Positions 14,554-20,284 of a stretch of DNA of 20,284 bases are shown here, in pieces. The stretch is taken from assembly GCA_017379255.1 (NCBI GenBank), contig JAFNWZ010000151.1, positions 1 through 20,284 on the forward strand, in the 5' to 3' direction. The stretch's first letter is position 1, and the number at the start of each line of letters is the position of its first letter. A model generated the notes under the pieces. It searched no databases. It had not been told where the DNA came from and was given only the letters and a program-made list of their open reading frames with translations. This DNA comes from Akkermansia sp. (GTDB lineage: Bacteria; Verrucomicrobiota; Verrucomicrobiia; Verrucomicrobiales; Akkermansiaceae). A program made the translations under genes and the position numbers.

Positions 14554-15573
14554 ATGCATTCAATTTTCAAGAAAATCGCCCGTCTGTTCTCGTATGATAT
14601 CGGGATAGACCTGGGCACAGCCAATACGCTGGTCTACATTAAGGACCAGGGCATTGTGCTGCGCGAGCCTTCCGTTGTCGCCATGAAGGGCGACAAGGTG
14701 AAGGCCGTGGGCGAAGAAGCCAAGCGCATGGTGGGCCGCACGCCCGGCAGCGTGGTGGCTATCCGCCCGCTCAAAGAAGGCGTTATTGCCGATTTCGAGG
14801 TGGCGCACAACATGCTGCGCTACTTCATCAAGCGTGCATGCCAGGGACGCAGCCTCCGCGGGCCGCGTATCCTGATTGCGCACCCCTCCGGCATCACCGA
14901 AGTGGAGCGCCACGCCATCGAGGAATCTGCCTACGAGGCAGGTGCCATCCGTGTGCAACTCATTGAGGAACCCATGGCCGCAGCCATCGGCGTGGGACTT
15001 CCCGTCACAGAACCGGTGGGCAGCATGATTGTTGACATCGGCGGCGGCACCACCGAGGTGGCCATCATCTCCCTTTCCGGCATCGTGTACAGCCAATCTG
15101 AAAAGTGCGGCGGCGATGCCCTGGATGAAACCATCACCCGCCACATGCTGGCCGCCCACAACCTGCTGGTGGGCCCCCGCACGGCGGAAGACATCAAAAT
15201 CCGCGTCGGCTCTGCCCACCCGCTGCAGCAGGAACTGCAGATGGAAGTGAAGGGCCGTGACCGCGGCACAGGTCTGCCCAAGACCGTCACCGTGCGCTCC
15301 GAAGAGATTCGCGAAGCGCTGCAGGATAAGCTCGACATCATCGTGAGCGCCATCCGCCAATCGCTGGACCACTGCCCGCCTGAGCTGGCCAGCGACCTGT
15401 ACGACCGCGGTATCACCGTGGCCGGCGGTGGTGCTCTGCTGCGTGGGCTCAGTGACCTGCTGCATGAGCAGACAGGCCTGCCTATCATGATTTCTGAAGA
15501 CCCGCTGAGCGCTGTGGCTGAAGGCACAGGCAAGTATCTTCAGGAGAATGATGATGTTTTTGACGAGGAGTAA
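14554..15573 (+). CDS. mreB: Rod shape-determining protein MreB
   Basis: The 339-residue product is a bacterial actin that guides lateral wall synthesis. It begins with an amphipathic stretch, MHSIFKKIARLFSY, suitable for membrane binding. The phosphate-1 loop GIDLGTANTLVY follows (17-28), then IRPLKEGVIADFEVA (~70-84), LIEEPMAAAIG (~134-144), phosphate-2 VDIGGGTTEVA (~160-170) and AGGGALLRGL (~292-301). Length is standard. A strong promoter and a ~140-nt leader precede it, and an in-frame stop shortly upstream fixes this ATG as the first available. It is divergent from the lipoprotein-ftsA-ftsZ unit and followed by an RNase E/G gene. mreC and mreD are not between them. Confidence 0.96.
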   Translation: MHSIFKKIARLFSYDIGIDLGTANTLVYIKDQGIVLREPSVVAMKGDKVKAVGEEAKRMVGRTPGSVVAIRPLKEGVIADFEVAHNMLRYFIKRACQGRSLRGPRILIAHPSGITEVERHAIEESAYEAGAIRVQLIEEPMAAAIGVGLPVTEPVGSMIVDIGGGTTEVAIISLSGIVYSQSEKCGGDALDETITRHMLAAHNLLVGPRTAEDIKIRVGSAHPLQQELQMEVKGRDRGTGLPKTVTVRSEEIREALQDKLDIIVSAIRQSLDHCPPELASDLYDRGITVAGGGALLRGLSDLLHEQTGLPIMISEDPLSAVAEGTGKYLQENDDVFDEE

Positions 15574-15761
15574 GCCGCACCGCTGAGACCCAACGGCTGC
15601 TGCTCCGCCTTTCGCCATCTGCCCACCAGTACGGCACCGCACCACATGCGGGGCTGCTGCGTGAACTCATGGTCTGGCAAAAACGAGCGGTTCTCTCTCC
15701 TCCGTTTTAACAGGTGAAAAAACTCCAACCTCAACCTAAAACTTTGTCTTTTATTTCTAAA

Positions 15762-17357
15762 ATGATTAACTCCGTTAAAAACTTCTTCGGGTTCGGCCAG
15801 TGCAACCCGAAGGAGGGTACAACCATCGTCATCAACTCAGAAAAACTGGAACGCCGCGTAGCTCTGCTCGAAGACGGCGTGCTGGAAGAATACAGCATTG
15901 AGCGTGAGGGCGAAGACAATATCGTCGGTGGCATTTTCAAGGGCCGCGTCAAGAACATTGAACCGGGCCTGAAGGCCATGTTCGTGGACATCGGCTATGA
16001 GAAAAACGCCTTCCTGCACTTCTGGGACGCCCTGCCCCTGGCGCTCGATTCCTCGCTGGAGGAAATCCAGAAGGAGGGCCGCCCCCGCAAGAAGCAGAAG
16101 AAGATTACCAGCAAGGACATACCCGATATCTACCCCATCGGTTCCGAGATTATGGTGCAGGTAACCAAAGGCCCCATCTCCTCCAAAGGCCCGCGCGTAA
16201 CCACCAACATCTCCCTGGCCGGGCGCTATATCGTGCTCATGCCCTTTACGGACCAGTTCGGTATCTCCCGCAAGATTGATGACCCCAAGGAACGCCAGCG
16301 TCTGCGCCAGATTGTGCAGAAGCTCAACGTGCCGGAGGGCATGGGCATCATCATGCGCACCGTGGCCCAGGGCCAGCGATTCCGCCACTTTGTGCGCGAC
16401 CTGGCCATGCTGCTGACCCAGTGGCGCGAGGTGGAAGAGAAATTTGCCACCAACCCTGCCCCCATGTGCGTTTACCGCGAGCCGGATCTGATTGAACGCA
16501 CCGCGCGCGACTTCCTGACGGACAATGTGGACAACATCGTATGCGACAACCTGGAGACCACCCAGCGCATGCAGGAGATTGCCGGCAAGATTTCCCGCCG
16601 TTCCAAGCGCCACATCCAGTACCACCAGTACCGCCAGCCGATTTTCGAGGAACTGGGCATCGAGAAGCAGATTAACGAGGCCTTCCAGCGCCAGGTGCTG
16701 CTGCCCTGCGGCGGCTATCTGGTAATTGATGAAACAGAGGCACTCATTGCCATCGACATCAACACCGGCCGCAACAAGGGCAATAAGGACCTCGACAAGA
16801 CCATCCTGGAGACCAACCTGGAATCTGCCCGAGAGATTGCCCGCCAGCTGCGCCTGCGCAACATAGGCGGCCTCGTGGTGGTAGACTTCATCGACATGCG
16901 CCACCGCAAGGACCAGATGGCCGTGTACAAGGCCATGAAAGACGCACTCAAACGCGACAAGGCCAAGACCCAGGTGATGCAGATTACCCCCATCGGCCTC
17001 ATGGAAATGACCCGCCAGCGCATCAATGAATCGCTGCTGGACTACGTGAACGACCACTGCCCGTATTGCCACGGCCGCGGCCGTGTGAAGAGCGTGATGA
17101 CCATGAGCGTGGAAATCCAGCGCCAGCTGAAAGCCACCATCATGCGCTACCGCGAAAATGTGGGCGACATGATCGTGGTGGTGAACAGCGATGTACTCAG
17201 CCGCTTCAAGAACGAGGATGCCGCCCTGCTCATGGAGCTGGAGCGCCAGTGCGCCGGCCGCCTCATCTTCCGCAGCGACCCCTCCATCCACCGCGAGGCC
17301 TTCGCCATCCTGAACCCGGCTAACAACAACAAGCCGCTTTTCCAGATTAACATGTAA
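15762..17357 (+). CDS. rng: Ribonuclease E/G family endoribonuclease
   Basis: I prefer the ATG at 15762 (531 residues) to a GTG at 15714 that would add 16 residues of non-family character. The protein has the RNase E/G catalytic core. An S1 domain near the N-terminus includes GGIFKGRVKNIEPGLKAMF. The catalytic Asp residues lie at about 332 (AIDINTGR) and 375 (VVVDFIDM), 43 apart as in E. coli RNase E. The zinc-link CPYCHGRG lies with Cys at about 433 and 436, also at the E. coli spacing. There is a Lys-rich insert in the S1 region (about 95-115). It lacks the long C-terminal scaffold of RNase E, so it resembles RNase G. It processes rRNA and degrades mRNA. It follows mreB by about 190 bp, an association known from E. 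coli. Confidence 0.93.
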   Translation: MINSVKNFFGFGQCNPKEGTTIVINSEKLERRVALLEDGVLEEYSIEREGEDNIVGGIFKGRVKNIEPGLKAMFVDIGYEKNAFLHFWDALPLALDSSLEEIQKEGRPRKKQKKITSKDIPDIYPIGSEIMVQVTKGPISSKGPRVTTNISLAGRYIVLMPFTDQFGISRKIDDPKERQRLRQIVQKLNVPEGMGIIMRTVAQGQRFRHFVRDLAMLLTQWREVEEKFATNPAPMCVYREPDLIERTARDFLTDNVDNIVCDNLETTQRMQEIAGKISRRSKRHIQYHQYRQPIFEELGIEKQINEAFQRQVLLPCGGYLVIDETEALIAIDINTGRNKGNKDLDKTILETNLESAREIARQLRLRNIGGLVVVDFIDMRHRKDQMAVYKAMKDALKRDKAKTQVMQITPIGLMEMTRQRINESLLDYVNDHCPYCHGRGRVKSVMTMSVEIQRQLKATIMRYRENVGDMIVVVNSDVLSRFKNEDAALLMELERQCAGRLIFRSDPSIHREAFAILNPANNNKPLFQINM

Positions 17358-17368
17358 ACCTCTTACCG

Positions 17369-17395
17369 GCGGCGCTCTTCCCACGAGAGCGCCGC
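17369..17395 (+). terminator. Hairpin after the RNase E/G gene
   Basis: A perfect 10-bp stem (gcggcgctct at 17369-17378, agagcgccgc at 17386-17395) with a 7-nt loop lies 11 nt after the stop codon. The tail tcattctccc is only partly T-rich, so termination may be incomplete. Confidence 0.6.
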
Positions 17396-17415
17396 TCATT
17401 CTCCCTACTTCCTCC

Positions 17416-17931
17416 ATGAAGAAAAAAATCCTCTTCATCATGCACCTCCCCCCGCCAGTACACGGGCAAAGCATGGTGTGCCAGCAAATCAAGGACAGCG
17501 CAGACATCAACCAGGCATTTGAATGCCGCTATGTCAACCTGTCGGCCTCGCGCTCTGCAGATGAAGTAGGACACTACGGCGCACTGCAGACCGTAAAGAA
17601 ACTGTGGCGCTTTGCAGGCTCATTTCTCAACACCTTCTGGCAACTGCTGGCTTTCCAGCCTTCCACCTGCTACCTGACCATCACCTGCCACGGCATCCCC
17701 TTCCTGAAAGACGCCCCCTTCGTCATGCTCTGCAAGCTTTTCCGGCGCAGCATCATCCTGCACCAGCACAGCAAAGGCATGTCCACCTGCGCCCACAAAG
17801 CCCCCTACAGATGGCTGCTGCCGCTGATTTACCGCAACACCACCGTGGTGCTGCTCTCCTGGCGGTTGTACGATGACGTAGCCGCCGTGGTCAAACGCGA
17901 ACAAGTAGAAATCTGCCCCAATGGCCTCTGA
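17416..17931 (+). CDS. Glycosyltransferase family 4, N-terminal half (split gene)
   Basis: The 171-residue product is only the N-terminal Rossmann domain of a GT-B glycosyltransferase. It opens with KILFIMHLPPPVHGQSMV, the usual start of a common polysaccharide GT4 group. It ends at EICPNGL, where intact relatives continue with the linker and C-terminal domain. That C-terminal domain is present in the next frame (17921-18532), overlapping by 11 bases. Together they would make an enzyme of about 370 residues, the normal length. The break is therefore a frameshift, a programmed slip at ctc-tga, or a sequencing or assembly error. The interdomain linker also seems short, suggesting that some bases were lost. 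A hairpin separates the gene from the RNase E/G gene upstream. Confidence 0.75.
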   Translation: MKKKILFIMHLPPPVHGQSMVCQQIKDSADINQAFECRYVNLSASRSADEVGHYGALQTVKKLWRFAGSFLNTFWQLLAFQPSTCYLTITCHGIPFLKDAPFVMLCKLFRRSIILHQHSKGMSTCAHKAPYRWLLPLIYRNTTVVLLSWRLYDDVAAVVKREQVEICPNGL

Positions 17932-18532
17932 AACCATGATACGTTTTATTTACCTGGGCAACCTGCTTATCGAAAAAGGCCCGCTCATCCTGCTGGAGGC
18001 ATGCCGCATACTCAAAGAGCGCAACATTTCGTTCCATTGCGACCTTGTCGGCGCCCCCACCGCTGAAATCACCCTGCACGCCGTGCAGGCACTCGCGCAG
18101 GAATACCAGCTAGGCAGCCTCGTCACCATACACGGCGCCCAGTATGGAAAAGCAAAAGAAGAACTGCTGAAACAAGCAGACGTCATGGTTTTCCCCACCT
18201 ATTACCACAACGAATGCTTCCCGCTGGTATTGCTGGAAGGAATGAAACAAGGCCTGGCCCTTGTCTCGACAAAAGAAGGCGCCATACCCGATATCATACG
18301 CGATGGCGAAACCGGCCTGCTCATTGAAAAACAAAATCCGGAATCCCTGGCTCTGGCCATGGAGAAACTGGCAACTACCCCCGGTCTGGCGGCCCGGCTG
18401 GCCGCTGCCGGCACTCAACTATACGAACAGTGCTACTCAGAATCCGTGTTCATCAGCAGAATGATGGGCATCCTGAAAAACAGCTGCCCCCCTCATCACC
18501 TCTCTGACGAATACGAACGGCATCCCCAATGA
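17921..18532 (+). CDS. Glycosyltransferase family 4, C-terminal half (split gene)
   Basis: The 203-residue product is the nucleotide-sugar-binding domain of a GT4 enzyme. Marks are FIYLGNLLIEKGPLILLEA, then VMVFPTYYHNECFPLVLLEGM with the E-x7-E motif of retaining GT4 enzymes, then GAIPDIIRDGETGLL. It is one frame away from the N-terminal half that ends at 17931, and its first ATG overlaps that stop; an ATG at 17936 is an alternative start. On its own it lacks the acceptor domain and would not be expected to work. Its 3' end overlaps the convergent GT2 gene by 37 bases. Sugar and acceptor cannot be predicted. Confidence 0.75.
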   Translation: MASETMIRFIYLGNLLIEKGPLILLEACRILKERNISFHCDLVGAPTAEITLHAVQALAQEYQLGSLVTIHGAQYGKAKEELLKQADVMVFPTYYHNECFPLVLLEGMKQGLALVSTKEGAIPDIIRDGETGLLIEKQNPESLALAMEKLATTPGLAARLAAAGTQLYEQCYSESVFISRMMGILKNSCPPHHLSDEYERHPQ

Positions 18533-19389
18533 GAAGTCGGGTGCTGGATGCTCCGCGTCGTCCGGCTCTCTTCCCCAGGGAGATAAAGTGAATACGTAAG
18601 GGGTTTTTCACAGAACAGGTCACGCCAGCGGCGGCGGGCACTGCTGACAAAATTGCACAACCAACGACTGCGGGTTATCCCAATAGGCATGCCGGAAAGA
18701 ACCACCTTCCATTCATACTCTGCAATATTTGACCAACCGAGATTCTCACCTGTCACAGCAAACAGGCTTGTTATCAACTCCGGCAGCACGCGCACTTTCA
18801 TGCTGTGGTTCACCAGGTCTCGGAAAAACACCATATCCGACAACACACGGAAACGCGTATCAAACCGGATGCCATGCTTCATGAAAGCTTCAGCCCGGTG
18901 AAAACAGGCACAGGTGATAATCTCACACGCTGCCTGGCTGGTCCACCGCCACGGCTGCACCGGCCGCCGGTGGCAGATATAGCGGCTATCGGCATCTACC
19001 ACATAATAAGCGCCCACAACCAGCTCCACCTCCGGATGCTCAGCAAACTCGCCGGCAATCCGAGCCAGCACCCCGGGCATATACTGCTCATCACTGTTCA
19101 AATGCGCCGTAATATCGGCATCCGGCGGCAATTTCTCCCATGCCTTATTCAACGCATCATACATCCCGGCGTCAGGAACACTCTCATACGCAAACCTGTA
19201 ACCTGGCCGCGATGCAGACTTCTGCTGCCACTCCCCAAGCCACTCCACCGTGCCATCAGTCGAAGCGCCATCCTGCACAAAATGATACACCTCCACCCCC
19301 GGCTGCACCTGATCCGCCACGGAATACACGCAGCGCTTCAGCCAACTCAAAGAGTTCATAACAGGGGTTATGATGTAAAATTTCGCCAT
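18496..19389 (-). CDS. Glycosyltransferase family 2
   Basis: I start at 19389, where the product opens MAKFYIITPVMNSLSWLKRCVYSV, the standard GT2 beginning; an upstream ATG would only add 12 residues. The 297-residue protein then has VQDGASTDGT (about 38-47), PDAGMYDALNKAW (~71-83) and HLNSDEQY, which stands for the DxD-type metal and nucleotide-sugar site. The segment DTRFRVLSDMVFFRDL fits the acceptor side. Such inverting enzymes add sugars to cell-surface polysaccharides; the sugar is not predictable. The C-terminal 25 residues are low in hydrophobics and look atypical, and they overlap the convergent GT4 gene. Lies between the GT4 pieces and fabG. Confidence 0.88.
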   Translation of the reverse strand: MAKFYIITPVMNSLSWLKRCVYSVADQVQPGVEVYHFVQDGASTDGTVEWLGEWQQKSASRPGYRFAYESVPDAGMYDALNKAWEKLPPDADITAHLNSDEQYMPGVLARIAGEFAEHPEVELVVGAYYVVDADSRYICHRRPVQPWRWTSQAACEIITCACFHRAEAFMKHGIRFDTRFRVLSDMVFFRDLVNHSMKVRVLPELITSLFAVTGENLGWSNIAEYEWKVVLSGMPIGITRSRWLCNFVSSARRRWRDLFCEKPLTYSLYLPGEESRTTRSIQHPTSHWGCRSYSSER

Positions 19390-19399
19390 TACCTTGACA

Positions 19400-19427
19400 A
19401 GCATATCAACTTTTCGCCGGAACACAA
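19400..19427 (-). promoter_or_regulatory. Possible promoter of the GT2 gene
   Basis: Minus strand: TTGTGT (19422-19427), 16 bp, TATGCT (19400-19405), then 10 nt to the ATG at 19389. Matches are moderate. An aagg stretch within the 10 nt could be a weak ribosome site. Confidence 0.3.
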
Positions 19428-19466
19428 GACGATAATGCGTAATTACTCAAGTTGAACCTTTTTATC

Positions 19467-19495
19467 TTGCCATACAGGCCTGCATCGGTTAGACT
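19467..19495 (+). promoter_or_regulatory. fabG: Possible promoter of fabG
   Basis: TTGCCA, 17 bp, TAGACT, then 9 nt to the ATG at 19505. Five and four of six consensus bases match. No ribosome-binding site is visible in the 9 nt before the start codon. Confidence 0.4.
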
Positions 19496-19504
19496 GTAAT
19501 CACC

Positions 19505-20251
19505 ATGAACAGACTTGCAGGTAAAACCGCTATTGTGACCGGAGCCGGGCGCGGCATTGGCCAGGCCATTGCCCGCAGCTTTGCTGCAGAAGGCGCCAAG
19601 GTCATCCTTATTTCCCGTAATCCCGGCTCCTGCGGCAGCGCCGCAGATGCCATTAACACCGAGTTCCCCGACTCCTGCAAGGCATTCCCCTGCGATGTGG
19701 CTGATGCCGCCGCTGTAGAAACCTGCATCAAGGACATTCTGGCTGAATACCCCGCCATTGACATTCTGGTCAACAACGCCGGCATCACCAAGGACGGCCT
19801 GCTCATGCGCATGAAAGAAAGCGACTGGGACGCCGTGCTCACCACCAACCTCAAGAGCGTATTCCTCTTCGTGAAAGCCCTGCAGCGCACCCTCATGAAG
19901 AGCCCCGCCGGCCGCATCATCAACATTTCCTCCATCGTAGGCCTCACCGGCAACGTAGGCCAGAGCAACTACTCTGCCTCCAAAGCCGGTGTCATCGGCT
20001 TCACCAAGTCCATGGCCCAGGAAATTGCCAGCCGCAAGGTGACCGTCAACGCCATTGCGCCCGGATTCATCTCCACGGACATGACCGACGCCATTCCCGA
20101 AAAAGCCCGAGAGGCCCTGCTCTCCCGCATCCCCCTGGCCGACCTCGGCAAGCCGGAAGACATCGCCAACGCCGCCACCTTCCTCGCCTCCGATGAAGCC
20201 CGCTACATCACCGGGCAGGTCATCGTGGTCGACGGCGGCATGACGATGTAA
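19505..20251 (+). CDS. fabG: 3-oxoacyl-[acyl-carrier-protein] reductase FabG
   Basis: The 248-residue product is a classical short-chain dehydrogenase. The NADPH loop is TGAGRGIG (12-19) and the structural motif NNAG is at 90-93. The catalytic set is Asn 115, Ser 143, Tyr 156 and Lys 160 in ISSIVGLTGNVGQSNYSASK. PGFISTDMT and the C-terminal GQVIVVDGGM are typical of FabG. It reduces 3-oxoacyl-ACP in each round of fatty-acid elongation. Length is as expected (E. coli 244). It could be another SDR of the same shape, but the match to FabG is strong throughout. The window ends 33 bases after the stop with an ATG that could begin the next gene; acpP is a common partner but cannot be seen. Confidence 0.92.
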   Translation: MNRLAGKTAIVTGAGRGIGQAIARSFAAEGAKVILISRNPGSCGSAADAINTEFPDSCKAFPCDVADAAAVETCIKDILAEYPAIDILVNNAGITKDGLLMRMKESDWDAVLTTNLKSVFLFVKALQRTLMKSPAGRIINISSIVGLTGNVGQSNYSASKAGVIGFTKSMAQEIASRKVTVNAIAPGFISTDMTDAIPEKAREALLSRIPLADLGKPEDIANAATFLASDEARYITGQVIVVDGGMTM

Positions 20252-20284
20252 AACCACATTTCTTTTCCTTACACCCCCGGAATG

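Noticed and set aside
15837..17510. 557-codon open frame on the minus strand opposite the RNase gene
   Set aside because: The opposite strand encodes RNase E/G with all catalytic residues; the frame is rich in His, Val, Ala and Leu and has no recognisable domain.

Overview
The window looks like a core chromosomal stretch of a moderately GC-rich Gram-negative bacterium. It is most plausibly a member of the Verrucomicrobiota close to Akkermansia. That placement is an inference from overall protein character: an FtsZ with a very long acidic and proline-rich linker, several lipoproteins, an ftsA-ftsZ pair lying back to back with mreB, and weak or absent Shine-Dalgarno sites. No rRNA or tRNA was seen that would settle it.

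Layout. On the minus strand, 1-2816 holds an ExbD-type gene cut by the window edge, an ExbB/TolQ-type proton-channel gene, a lipoprotein alkaline phosphatase and a small lipoprotein. A 598-base gap (2817-3414) follows, filled largely by a palindromic non-coding repeat of about 300 bp. On the plus strand, 3415-7699 is an apparent operon: an AsmA-like membrane-anchored protein, a tiny IF-1-like OB-fold protein and a long U32-family protein of the RNA-hydroxylase type. Two divergent genes follow, a secreted protein of unknown function (minus) and an alpha/beta hydrolase with an altered nucleophile (plus). The minus strand then carries psd, ftsZ, ftsA and a lipoprotein (9704-14291). Back to back with these, the plus strand has mreB and an RNase E/G gene. 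An accessory-looking glycosyltransferase patch comes next: a GT4 gene split between two frames and a convergent GT2 gene. The window closes with fabG.

How the genes relate. The centre is an envelope and division cluster: Z-ring (ftsA, ftsZ), elongation (mreB), phospholipid synthesis (psd), fatty-acid synthesis (fabG) and an AsmA-like envelope protein. The mreB-RNase G neighbourhood resembles that of other bacteria, but mreC and mreD are absent between the two genes and ftsQ is absent next to ftsA.

I see no clear new defence or mobile system. The points most worth a second look are: the Ser-to-Asp change in the hydrolase nucleophile elbow; the non-canonical T7 loop of FtsZ; the IF-1-like paralogue beside the U32 gene; the split GT4; the palindromic repeat; and a recurring arrangement in which promoter-like -10 hexamers lie only 8-12 nt before the start codon, suggesting leaderless or very short-leader mRNAs.
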